In this document: positions 22,898 to 33,699 of the stretch, one piece after another
How the letters are laid out: each line of letters starts with the position of its first letter
Numbering within the stretch: the first letter of the stretch is position 1
Assembly: GCA_030544215.1 (NCBI GenBank)
Contig: JARZZO010000016.1
Coordinates: 37,532,001 to 37,596,000, forward strand
Length of the DNA: 64,000 bases
Direction of reading: 5' to 3'
Source: Zantedeschia hybrid cultivar
Taxonomy: Eukaryota > Streptophyta > Magnoliopsida > Alismatales > Araceae
Notes under the pieces: model-generated
Told to the model about the DNA's origin: nothing
Databases searched by the model: none
The model's input: only the letters and a program-made list of their open reading frames with translations
Program-made: the position numbers and the translations under genes

Positions 22898-25800
22898 ATG
22901 TCAACAATTAATCCAAGACTTGGCATACTGGATGTCAAAGCTTCTCAAATTCAATTTGACAAAAGGTCTCTGAAGAATGCCTTTAGGACGATATGATAGC
23001 CACTATCCTAGTCAGATATCATAAAATCTCTTAAAGAGATATTCATAATATGCCTTTGAGAAAGGCTAGAGGTAAGATCTTAAATAGTCGAACTCACACT
23101 TGAGATGGATATAGGCAAGTCAACTGAAAGAGAAAATGATCAGTTCTCCCACTACAACTAATATAAGGATATTGGTAAAGGCAAATAGGAATATAAAACT
23201 TGTAAGAAGTTTTGGGTATTCTTATTATCCACTTTTACATGTCTATTGGAGAGTTAGTGTCTCTAATATGAATTATTGGAAATGATTATCAGATCTTTAA
23301 TAGTATGTAGACTTAGACAAGTAAAAGAAAATCGAGAAAATAAAAATATTGAGTTAGACTCAACAATAGTGGAAGAGATACATATACTGTGAGACAATAA
23401 ATCTTTATATATCTTTAGGAGATTAATATGAAACTAAATAATTGTTATTTAGTTCTATTAATCATCAAGAATTGTGAAAGTGAATAACATTGGATGAGAA
23501 GGAACAAACGTTGTTCCATTTGGTTTTAAGAATAGAATGAAAGATTTTAAAACCAGTCAATGTACTATAGATTCTTGATGTGACATATCATATGATGAAT
23601 GTTCACAAGTCTCCTATAGAAATGAACTTAGTGAATCATGATTATCTATGGCATTGTACACTGGGCTATATAATGAGTAGAAATTATTGGAGCTTATACA
23701 TGTTGATGTAAATAGCCCAATATCTTTTTAAGGTCAAATATAATCACTTCTATTGACTTACCTTAATAGTTTTATCTTGGAAAGATTTGACTATGCGTAC
23801 TGGCTGAAGTACTAGTCGAATGCATCTAAGAGATTAAAGTATAGAAGATCAAGATGAAGTGACTAATTGAAAGAGTATCAAATTCTTCAATTTGATCAAA
23901 GAAATTAATACTTGAGCACAGGATTCACACAAGTTATTAAAAGGATAATTGTATCCTCTCTCGATAAATTCTCATTGTATATCATAGTAATATGATATAA
24001 TGAGGCATAACATTTTATTGGATATAGTGCTATATTCATAATAATAAGATTTGCATAACTCTTATATTCGTGTATAAATATATATGAGTATGAACATTAG
24101 ATGTCCATACTTTACATATGGTTGCAAATAAGTCTGTATATCCATATAAGATATGGAGATGCGATAATTTATATGAGATGTAAATTATAAAATAACATGA
24201 TTTTAAGGATGTTAAAGTCAAGTTATGTCCTAATCTTTTGGAAAAGACATGATCCAAAGAAGTTAGATCTAAAAGGACACGGTGTAATGTGAATTTGTGA
24301 GATGTCCAAAGAGTTTGGATATTATTTTATTGGTCAAGTGATAATGAAATAATTATTATACTGAAAGCTGTCTTCTAAGAAGAGGAACATGTCTTCAAAG
24401 ATGACAGTGGGAGCTAATAAACCTAGAAGATGTCCTAGACTCACAAATGAACACAAGATTATTAGCTAATCTTCGAATGTTTGGAACCATTCATAACACA
24501 GATTAGAGAATATCATAGATTTTTGAGATTCTCTCAATGGCTGGTTTGATATGTTTGACATATCAGAGATAGCAGAATGAGAGGAGCTCAAAGATGTGGG
24601 TTATGATCTATGAGGGAGCTCTCTATCATAATTACAACTTTTAAATTGGCAAGAAGTTAAGAGTTCTAAGCTATAGTCCATAACATCAATTAAATTCAAA
24701 ACTTGATAGTATTGCTTGAGAGTATCGTATCTTTTAGAAGTAAGTAAATCTTCAGAATGAAGATTAGTAAAAATGGACTACTTAAAACTTATATGATAAT
24801 GTAAAGGAAATGGTCATGGTTAAAGTATTGACTTGGTTGAGTTTTCCTCAAAGGTTACCAAAATAAGTTTATTAGAATTTTACTTTCCAATATTGCCTGT
24901 CATAATGATGAGATGGCAGTTGGATATTAAAAGCATTCCCTCAATGTGATTGACGAAAAGTTGTATATGATACAACTTTAAAGTTTTTAGAATATCTAGG
25001 AAGCAAGTTATGGTTCAAAGTCTATTTTTGAATCAAACTAAAGCCTTCCAGAGTTGCAATAAGAGTTTTGACTTAATGGTCAAACAGTCAGTGATCATTA
25101 AGAATGATCACGGATTGTGAGTAATGCTTTGTGATAATAACATCAAAGTCATTAAGAATGACATCAGGATGTTACTATAAGTAAAAACATTATTATCCAT
25201 GTTCTTCTTCGTAATAGGTTTGGATGCAACATCCTGCATATTATGAATACGAATCTATTAATATAGATCGATAAGGATGTTACCTTAACCTGTATGTCAA
25301 AATGTTTGACGTAAATTTCATAATAAATCTCAATTGTTGAGATATAAAATTTATGTTTTTAAGAAAAGGTTCTTTGAAAGATACAGAAAAATCTTGATAG
25401 AAGGAGTGAAACATATCATTATATACTTGATAAGTACTAAGGATGTACTCCTGTATGTAGAGAGGATGATTTGAAACAATGAGTCATACTGACTCAAATT
25501 TCAAATCAGGCATGGGTTTAACCTTCTAATAAGAAAAGAATGGATTGGAAGGATTCTAACCAAAAACTCGATATTAAGATGACAACATTAACAAGTGATA
25601 CTGTTATTGGAACAGTATGGATGAAAGAGTTCATCCTTGAACTAAATATAGTTCTAAAAAGTCTCCGATCTCGTCCTGTTGTTATAGAACAACAGTGGTA
25701 GTGATCAATTTTGTGGTTGAGCTATGGTCTAATCAAAAGTTGTAGAACATTCTGAGGCTCTTTCACAAGTCTAGAGACAAAGAATTAAGAGGAAATAACG

Positions 25801-25925
25801 TAATGGAAATTATTCCATTTATGAATGATTTAGCAGATCCCGGACTAAGCCTTAGTCACACATTTGATGTGAGCATTACTTAGATTTGATGGAGATCAAA
25901 TGCAAAAGTGATTGGCTTGAGTCCA
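22898..25925 (+). pseudogene. decayed gag-pol of copia D
   Basis: No long frame remains, but blocks are collinear with copia A: a GYPKETFGYYFY-like DNA block near 24300, TCTTCAAAGATGACAGTGGG near 24391 (compare 644-660), a match to the GGAGGAGATTTAAAG region near 25460 and the ADPLTKPL region near 25830. The last bases before the polypurine tract (AAAAGTGATTGGCTT) are nearly identical to copia A. Small deletions are so many that this reads as an old, long-silent copy, or one that moved using another element's proteins. Confidence 0.7.
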
Positions 25926-25935
25926 AGTGGGGGAT
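25925..25935 (+). promoter_or_regulatory. polypurine tract of copia D
   Basis: AAGTGGGGGAT directly precedes the 3' LTR start TGATAAATATAGG. Confidence 0.85.
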
Positions 25936-26572
25936 TGATAAATATAGGTGGCCTCTAAGCCAATTACGAGGCACCTATTTCAATCTGATTCAAGATAAAT
26001 GACATATATAATTCAATATGTAGATTGGCGTGTTTATTATTATTGCGCATAATGAAGTCCATAAATGTATGCAATGGTCATTAGATTAATGATGAGATCA
26101 TAATAATGAGACCGATAACTTATAAACACATATTCTGAATTGTTCATAGTCATAGGATGTTTGAAGAGGACATCAAACATCCGGTAAGACTAGTACAGGT
26201 TATTTCCACTCATATGATGAGGGTGACTGATCTCGTTAGTCATATGTGTGGAGATACAATAGTCAATCTGTAGGTGCTCATTGGGGAATGAGTTCACTAA
26301 ACTGATCCGATATGAATCGCCGAATGGTAATTTACCTGACTGTCAGCCGGCTTGATTCATCGTCATAGTGGCGTGGTTGGTCTTTGGTCTTGAGACACCA
26401 AAGACACCTTGTCGGTGGACTTCTGGGCTTTGACCTTGACTTACGAATCCCTATCCACGGGATTTCTAATAGTAAAGGATCGGATCCAGCAGAAGACCTT
26501 AGAAGGTGATTGTGTGCTCAATAGATGATCGTTTACTCTCAGGTAACTGAAGAGAGAATGCTCTAGAATAGA
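25936..26572 (+). repeat. 3' LTR of copia D, first part
   Basis: The first 637 bp of the 3' LTR are collinear with the 5' LTR from 18238. It stops at AATAGA, where the Athila element begins. Confidence 0.9.
26568..26572 (+). repeat. target site duplication of Athila E, left copy
   Basis: ATAGA here and ATAGA at 48721-48725 are a perfect 5 bp duplication flanking TGATAGC...TTATCA. Confidence 0.92.
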
Positions 26573-27229
26573 TGATAGCTTAAGACTGTGTCGTTAAAAA
26601 TCAAAGCTAACAATCTAAATTAATCGGCTCATTTAAATTGAATTTTTAACAATAGCAATGGTGAGTCCGAGTTGAATCCACAGGGAAATAAATTTTTAAA
26701 GTTGAAAACCTTGGATTTTTTTAGAGAAAAAATAGAGAAGAAAGAAGAGGGAGCATGATGCTTTGATCGATAACAATTGAAATTAACCATACTTACTATG
26801 AACTCACAAAAGGAACACCCCTAAACGAGGATAATCAGACCATCTACTGAACTAAGACTACCTTTAAAATACTAATTAAAAGTAGAATATAAAGTTTGAG
26901 TAGTGTCAACATAAGAAAAAATAAAAGTTGTAGAACAAAAAGAGGGAGAAAAGATAACTTTTTTCAAAGGAGCTACTGTCATTCGCTAACATAACTATAT
27001 GAAATTTTACAGAGACATTGAAAATAAAAAAATAACATAATTTTCATAAGGAAACTTTTACACAACATATTTTAAATATAGTGTAACATAGAGAACTCAA
27101 AAACTAGAGAGAGAGGCGATGGAGAGAGAAAACTGGTACTTGTAGCCGTCGTAGACTCCTTCTAGTAGTCAGTTGTAGTGCCTTGAGTCCCCCTCTTGCC
27201 CTTGATAGCCGCTGGTTTGAGAGAGATGT

Positions 27230-27264
<35 letters not shown>

Positions 27265-27927
27265 GAACAAAGCTAGAGAGAGAGAGAGGTGCTACAGTAC
27301 TGCGATACTGTAGCTATAGTACCCGCAGGTACTGTAGCAGAGAGGGAGACAAAAGTGAGAGAGAAAGGGAGAGAAGGCAGGAGGGATAAGAAAAAGTAGG
27401 AGAGAAAGAGAAGGAAGGAAGGACAGACCTTTTAAAAAGGGAGAGAGAATTTTAAAATAAAGAAAGGAAGAAAGTGGATGGCGGCTGACTCCTCTTGTTC
27501 TCTTCTTGGGTAAGAATTAGGGCAACCATTTAGGATAGCAAAAGACCCTTTTACCCCTGCTTTAGTATTTTTGCTAAAATAAAGCAGATTTTGCTAGGAT
27601 TCGAACTCCCGTCCTTCTCACAAACGACTAGAAAGTTAGCCAATTGCACTGCTTCTTCTTCATGTCCTGTTCATATAAAATAAATGTAAATTAGGATATT
27701 ATCATGAATAAAATTATATTTATGCTTAAATAAATTATTTTATCTTAGTTTTACTGATAAAACCGCAATTGCATGAAATGATGATGTTTTTAACTCGGAA
27801 TTTAACGAAATTAGTACCGTTGGGATCGATACAAAATTATCTATCATTCCATACTATTTTACACATAAAACTGTGAGTATGATGTGTGCGATTGCCCTTT
27901 GAAGTGATCAAAATTATCAACTTATCA
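26573..27927 (-). repeat. 3' LTR of Athila E (left)
   Basis: 1355 bp from TGATAGCTTAAGAC to AACTTATCA, matching 47347-48720. It holds a GA-rich microsatellite (27225-27290) and two tandem hairpins built on CTACAGTAC (27293-27343). Confidence 0.92.
27293..27343. promoter_or_regulatory. paired CTACAGTAC hairpins in Athila LTR
   Basis: Two adjacent dyads share the sequence GCTACAGTAC...GTACTGTAGC. In the right LTR (48083-48132) the first is CTATAGTACC-GCG-GTACTGTAG and the second CTACAGTACCCTCGGGTACTGTAG. The left copy has small mismatches. A role in transcription or RNA folding is inference. Confidence 0.6.
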
Positions 27928-27942
27928 CACCCCCTAACTTAC
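27928..27942 (-). promoter_or_regulatory. polypurine tract of Athila E
   Basis: On the minus strand AAGTTAGGGGGTG directly precedes the left LTR. Confidence 0.75.
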
Positions 27943-29109
27943 TCATTGCTAGTCCCTTAGCAATACAAATAGAAGATAAATTGGGACAACAATGAACTAT
28001 CATGCTTCATTTATAGTTATCTATCACAATCAATTAAATGGTGGCTGATCGGTTAAGCTAAAGTTCTCATTTCCCACTACACTTTGGTTCGCGACAGGTG
28101 ATCACGCATGTAAGTTGGCATGCTTAGAATTTGTTTATGCCCTTTCTATTATATCCTCGCCTTTATTAACCCTTTAGATAAAACTACCTGGAGGAGAGAA
28201 GAGAAAAGGGATTTTCCGATCAGTCTGAAAGGATCGTTTTTCAGCTTCTACTCCGACTCAGCACTTTCCATGGCTTGGTCGTATTTTTGGTGTGAAGGAC
28301 TTGTCATTAAGCGCGGCTTTTCATTTAGTTGTGCATTTGCCTTTGAGAGTGCTTACTTTTGCTACTCTCTTTAAACTGTCTGAGGGAAGGTGCGTATTTT
28401 TTGCCACTTTCTTTCCTTTAGCTCTTTCTTTAATCACCTTATTGGACATTTAATGTTTACAAATGTCCATTTTTAAATGACTGCCTCTTTACAGTGCTGA
28501 GTGAGTTGGTCCCCTATTACGAATCCTAACGTTCTTTTCATTCAACCCAAAAGAATTTTTTTTTGGAATAGATAGTTCTATCCTTAAGGTTAATTCCAGC
28601 AATTTTATATTTTCAAGGTCTTTCACTCATTCTAAGTTGCCGTTTGTATGTGAAAATCATTCTTGTCGTGGCTTCTTGTGAAGTGGGATATTCTGAACTT
28701 TAAAGGCTCTATCCAATTTGACTAATATAAAATTGATCAGATTATGATTCACTTAATGACGCATGATTCTAGACACATATGTAGGATGTGAAAAAAATAT
28801 ATATATATTGTAACCATTTTTTCATTGAAAAGTATTAGTTTTCTTCAAAGGATTTTTTTAAAAAAAATTCATATCGATTGCCTCCCCAACTTGATGGACA
28901 TTGTCCTCAATGGCATAAGAAATAAGAATATTTGCTAGCCATAAAAAAATTGAGAAGGAGAGAAACAACCTGTGGCCATGAAGATGCGACTTTACCAGAG
29001 CCGACTGCTGCAGAAAAACTTAAAAATGAAAAGACAAACAAAAGCTGCTCCAAAATGTTGGGTTGCTTCCCGACAAGAGCTAAGTTTAACGTCTTCAGCC
29101 AAACGAAAA
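27943..29109. other. Athila E region between integrase and LTR
   Basis: About 1.2 kb with no convincing gene on either strand. In intact Athila elements an envelope-like ORF can lie here, and I see no trace of one. Confidence 0.6.
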
Positions 29110-30290
29110 TGCTATCACTGTGGATCACTCAGCATCATGGATTCAGGTGGGTTATTTTGAAGATTTTCAACAAACAGTTTTAATCGTTGCGCATTAACAG
29201 TGAATGTGTATCTAGTCTTTGGATCCATGATTTTAACAGCTCCGTGGTCAAAGGCTTTGATGACCTGGAATGGCCCATCCTATCTTGATTTCAGTTTCCC
29301 TGGGACTAGGCAAAGCCTATAGTTAAATAACCAAACTTTTTGATTTTGATGGGAAGATTTCTTAACAATGTGTTTATCATGGAAAGCTTTGGTTTTGGCT
29401 TTGTAGATCTTGGAGTTCTCATAGGCTTCATTGCTAACAATGTGTTTCTCAAGGAAAGTTTGGTTTTGGCTTTGTAGATCTTGGAGTTCTCATAGGCTTC
29501 ATTGCGTAATTCTTCTAACTTGCTCAGCTGTAGGGTCCTATGGGTACCAACTTGGACTAGGTCCAAATTGACTTGTTTGATGGCCCAATATGCCTTATGT
29601 TATAATTCCACTGGAAGGTGGCAAGCCTTTCCAAAAACCAGGCGATAGGAGACATGCCAATAGGAGTTTTATACGCAGTCCGATAGGCCCACAAAGTATC
29701 ATCCAATCTTTCAGACCAATTTTTTTTATCAGGCCTAACGGACTTTTGTAGAATATTCTTGATTTCTCTATTGGAAAGTTCTATTTGGCCACTGGTTTGA
29801 GGATGATATGGGGTAGCTAGCTTGTGAGTGATTCCATATTTCTTAAGCAAACATCGAAATTGGGAATTCGTGAAATGTGTGCCCTCATCACTTATGATCG
29901 CCTTGGGCCACCCGAACCGAGAAAATATGTTTTTTGGACAAATTTCATGACCACTTTATGATCATTGGTTCGGGTAGCTACCGCTTCAATCCATTTAGAG
30001 ACATAATCCACCGCTACTAAGATATATTCATAACCAAACGAAGATGGAAAGGGTCTCATAAAATCTATCCCCCAAACATCAAAAACTTCAACCATTAAGA
30101 TTGGGTTAAGCGGCATCATGTCCCTTTTTGCCATATTCCCTACAGCTTGACATTTGAGGCATGTTTTACTGAACTCATGGGCATCTTTGAAGAGTGTGGG
30201 CCAGTAGAAACCATTTTGAAAGACCTTGGCGGCAGTTTTCTTTCCCGAGAAGTGGCCCCCACAAGAAAGATTGTGGCAGAAATTCAGTAC
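29110..30290 (-). pseudogene. Athila E integrase
   Basis: Read on the minus strand. The zinc-binding region precedes 30134 (HHCC remnants with NLSCGGHFSGKKTAA-like text near 30240). The core follows: VWGIDFMRPFPSSFGYEYIL with the first Asp, a frameshift near 29895, GTHFTNSQFRCLLKKYGITH, and the Glu in TSGQIELSNREIKNIL. The C-terminal part (DLVQVGTHRTLQLSKLEELR) is interrupted by a 71 bp tandem duplication (about 29363-29504) that breaks the frame. After it a basic C-terminal domain (KSRDGPFQVIKAFDHGAVKI-like) continues to about 29110, ending NPPESMMLSDPQ. Confidence 0.85.
29363..29504 (-). repeat. 71 bp tandem duplication in Athila integrase
   Basis: TTTGTAGATCTTGGAGTTCT and its surroundings occur twice, 71 bp apart (GGTTTTGGCT at 29391 and 29462), with few differences. 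As 71 is not a multiple of three, the duplication shifts the frame. Confidence 0.85.
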
Positions 30291-30305
30291 ACTTTGTTGT
30301 TCTTC

Positions 30306-30950
30306 CTATGGGACACATCGTCGGATGATTTGATCGGGACATAATTTGAAAAGTTCAGGTTCTTCCCAGAAGTAATACTTTGCCTGAGAGAAGAATCGGT
30401 CCTTCTCACTTTTGGTCCATCCTTCCGGGAGCTGATTAGCTACCTTATAGTTGACAATATGGGCATACCAAGGTGCAATGGTGTGAGAAATGGCCAATAG
30501 ATGCCCATCAGGGAAAGAATCAGTCATTGGTTCACTCTCAGAAATCAGAATTCGGGATAGGTGGTCAGCTACCACATTCTCAGATCCATTTTTATCCCGA
30601 ACTTTTAAATCAAATTCTTGAAGGAGTAAGATCCATCTGATGAGTCTAGACTTGGCATCCTTTACGGTCAGAAGATATTTCAGAGCTGAGTGATCAGAAT
30701 AGATTATGACTTTTGCCCTTAAAAGATAAGATCGAAAATTTTCTAGGGCAAAGACCACAACCAATAATTCCTTTTCCATTGTGGTATAATTCATTTGAGC
30801 ATCTGTAAGGATGCGATTTGCATAATAGATCACCACGGGACACTTGTTGATTCTTTGTCCCAGAATTGCACCGATAGCATAGTCGGAGGCATCATACATG
30901 ATTTCAAAGGGCAAAGATCAATCAAGAGATTGAAGGATCGGGGCTTTGGT
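30306..30950 (-). pseudogene. Athila E RNase H domain
   Basis: This is the RNase H of Athila pol, open over 202 codons on the minus strand. It shows PFEIMYDASDYAIGAILGQR with the catalytic Asp, NYTTMEKELLVVVFALENFR with the Glu, IIYSDHSALKYLL with the Asp, and WILLLQEFDLKVRDKNGSEN ending in VVADHLSRI with the last Asp. All four acidic positions are present. The upstream connection to RT (30950-31169) is out of frame, and the downstream end at QIIRRCVP leads into the integrase zinc region. Confidence 0.88.
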
Positions 30951-31168
30951 CAACGAATCCTTCAAAGAATTGAATGCCTCTATACAAGGTTCATCCAAAT
31001 GGAATGGGACATCCTTAGCTAGGAGAAGAGTTAGAGGTCAGGCAATTTGAGAGAAATTTTGGATAAATCGGCGGTAGAAGCGAGCATGGCCAAGAAATGA
31101 ACGGATTTGTCTGACCGAAGTGGGAGGAGGAAGATTAAATATGAAATCAATCTTAGCTTTATCTACGT

Positions 31169-32101
31169 CTATCCCCTCTCAGATATAATGTGGCGTAGAA
31201 CAATATCCTCTCGAACCATGAAGTGGCTCTTCTCCCAATTGAGAATCAGGTTGGTTTCTATGCATCTTGCTAGCACCTGTTTCACATTCTCCAGGCAATT
31301 TTCAAAAGAATCTCCGAAAATCGAAAAATCATCTATGAAAACTTCGAGGAACTCTTCCACCATATCAGAGAATATAGCCATCATGCATCGTTGAAATGTG
31401 GCTGGTGCGTTGCATAATCCAAATGGCATTCTCCTGAAAGCAAACGTGTCATAAGGGCATGTAAAGGTGGTCTTTTCTTGATCTTCCAAGTAAATAGCCA
31501 CTTGATTGTACCCGGAGTACCCATCTAAGAAGCAAAAGTACTTCTGGCCCGATAACTTTTCCAGAATCTGATCCATGAATAGGAGTAGAAAATGATCCTT
31601 CTTAGTCATGAGATGCAACTTTCGGTAATCAATACACACTCTCCATCCCGTGGTGAGCCTAGTAGGTACCTCCTCCCCCTGATCATTCTTGATAACCGTC
31701 AATCCGGACTTCTTTGGTACCACTTGGGTTGGGCTGACCCATTTGCTATCCGATATGGGGTAAATGATATCCGCATCCAGCCATTTCACAACCTCTTTCT
31801 TAACCACCTCTTTCATGTTTGGGTTAAGCCGTCTTTGCATCTCCCGACTAGGCTTAGAATTCTCTTCCATATAGATGTAATGCATGCAAATGGACAAGCT
31901 AATTCCCTTTAAATCGGCCACCGACCATCCAATGACACCCTTGTGGTCTTTGAGGACCTCGGTTAATAGGGCCTCCTGCGACAATGTGAGATTTGCCGCA
32001 GTGATGACCGGGAGAGTTTGGTCCGGGCCCAAGAAGATATACTTGAGAGACTTAGGTAATGGCTTGAGTTCAAGCTCAGAAAGGTCCTCTAAGGATGGCA
32101 A
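31169..32101 (-). pseudogene. Athila E reverse transcriptase
   Basis: A 310-codon open frame on the minus strand begins MPSLEDLSELELKPLPKSLK and contains the RT core: WRVCIDYRKLHLMTKKDHF, FCFLDGYSGYNQVAIY, RRMPFGLCNAPATFQRCM and the active site VFIDDFSIFGDSF with both Asp residues. It retains the Athila hallmark of the ALLTEVLKDHKGVIGWSVAD stretch before the palm. It ends at 31169 in the thumb, where the frame breaks before RNase H. The domain itself looks intact, though as part of a single polyprotein the element is broken elsewhere. Confidence 0.9.
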
Positions 32102-32310
32102 AGCAGGCTTAGACGCAAGGCTAGTAAAGGATCAACCTTAGGCCAAAATGTTAATGGGCAGGGATAATCTTTTAAAGCATTGGCTTCTTCTAGAAGGTCA
32201 TGAGTGAGCACCGAATTCTCTTCAATCAAATTATCCAAGATATCAATGATATGACACTCTTCTTCGTGATTCGGGTATTGGGATGCCTTGAAGACATTAA
32301 TTTTGACCTT

Positions 32311-33312
32311 TTAACCACCAAAGGATATGTCCATCAGACTAGTTTCACAATTAATATTAGCTTTGGCGGTAGCTAGGAATGGACATCCTAAGATAATCGG
32401 GATGTGAATGAGTTCCTCAGGTAAGGCCATATCCAGAGTAAGAAAATCCACGGAGAAGTAGTAATCATGTACTTTTATAATAACATTCTCAATGAGTCCC
32501 TGTGGAATTTTCACAGATTTATCTGCCAACTACAAGACGATGGATGTGGGCTTCAGTTCCCCAATATCAAATTTCTCATAAATAGCGGTTGGCAGTAGGT
32601 TCACACTAGCACCTAAATCCAATAGGGCTCTATTAAATGTGACTCTACCTATGTCACATGAGATTAAAGGTGCCCCAGGGTCCTTTACCTTTTTAGGCAG
32701 ATAGTTCATCAAAATTGCACTAACATCCTTTGAGAGTCTAACCTTTTTGGGAACCAATCTTGGTTCCCTTCTCGACGTGCACAATTCCTTCAGGAACTTA
32801 GCATAAGCTGGCACATGCTTGATGGCATCGAGGAGTGGAATATTAATATGAACTTGTTTGAATAATTCCAGTAACTCCTCATTCTGGGATAGTTTCTTCC
32901 TGGCATTGGGCTTGGCTAGTAAAGCATTGGGGAATGGGACCCCTGGTTGATATGAACTTGGGTCTTCATCCAACTTTCCTTTTCCTTTCGGATCCCCCCC
33001 CAACTTCTCCATATTGGGTTCAGCCTCACTCTTACTTCCAATTTCCTGTGACCCAGTAGTAGAACCTTCTGCCACCTCCCCATCCATTTGTGGGTTCTCC
33101 AAACTTTTCCCACTTCTAAGGGCCGAAATAGCTTTAGCATTCTCGAATTGTGGCCCTTTAGGTTGTGATAATGGTCCGGATTGAGGTAAAAGGCCCGATT
33201 GGGATGGAAAACCTGGAGGTTGATTCCTCGGATTGACAATCGTTTGACTAGGAAGTTGGACCATTTTCCTCCTCATAGCGGCCTTAGCTAATTGCCCCAT
33301 TTGACTCTCCAA
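32311..33312 (-). pseudogene. Athila E gag C-terminal linker and protease
   Basis: Minus strand. A proline- and glutamine-rich linker (32900-33312) leads to KRKLSQNEELLELFKQV-type text and HVPAYAKFLKELCTSRR. The aspartic protease reads ALLDLGASVNLLPTAIYEKF, with DLGAS as active site, at about 32605-32640, then ELKPTSIVL. A stop near 32528 splits it from LADKSVKIPQGLIENVIIKV and FPVDF-like IILGCPFLATA (32311-32527). These are typical Athila gag-protease features. Confidence 0.88.
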
Positions 33313-33652
33313 CTTATAAATGGATTATTGTTGTGTCAAGTTAAGTTGTTGGAGCTACGTGAATTTATCATCAAAATTGGGCTGAGGAGGTTGTTGGTAA
33401 GGTGGTGGTGGAGGATATTGGGTGGATTGCCCTGATTGGAAAGATTGATAGTGGGCTGATTGAGAGGATTGGGCTTGAGAGACTGGAGCCTGTGGTCCCT
33501 TAGCATGCGAATTCCCGTAGAAGTTGGGTTGATGTTGAAAGGAGTTCTGGGGCTTTTGGGCTTGATGCATGGGAGGATTAGGCATTTGCAATGGGACCTG
33601 TTGATTTTTCCATCCAAAATTAGGGTGGTTCCTCCAGCCAGGGTTATAAGTG
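33313..33652 (-). pseudogene. Athila E gag, part right after the PIF insertion
   Basis: Minus strand. It starts at the transposon boundary inside the conserved Athila motif NTYNPGWRNHPNFGWKNQQ and continues as a Pro/Gln/Ser-rich stretch (QAQSSQSAHYQSFQSGQ, PPPPPYQQPPQP) to 33355. The other half of gag is at 45420-46468. The TAA target duplication makes the frame continue across the insertion within the motif. Confidence 0.85.
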
Positions 33653-33655
33653 TTA
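33653..33655 (+). repeat. target site duplication of PIF/Harbinger, left copy
   Basis: TTA here and TTA at 45417-45419. TTA/TAA is the standard 3 bp target of PIF/Harbinger. Gag reads through in frame if the element and one copy are removed. Confidence 0.9.
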
Positions 33656-33699
33656 ACTCCACTTTGTTTGCCGGATAAGACGGAATAAGGCCCACTTAT

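Noticed and set aside
28907..29183. Overlapping open frames on both strands
   Set aside because: They cover the C-terminal end of Athila integrase, which reads in a third frame on the minus strand.
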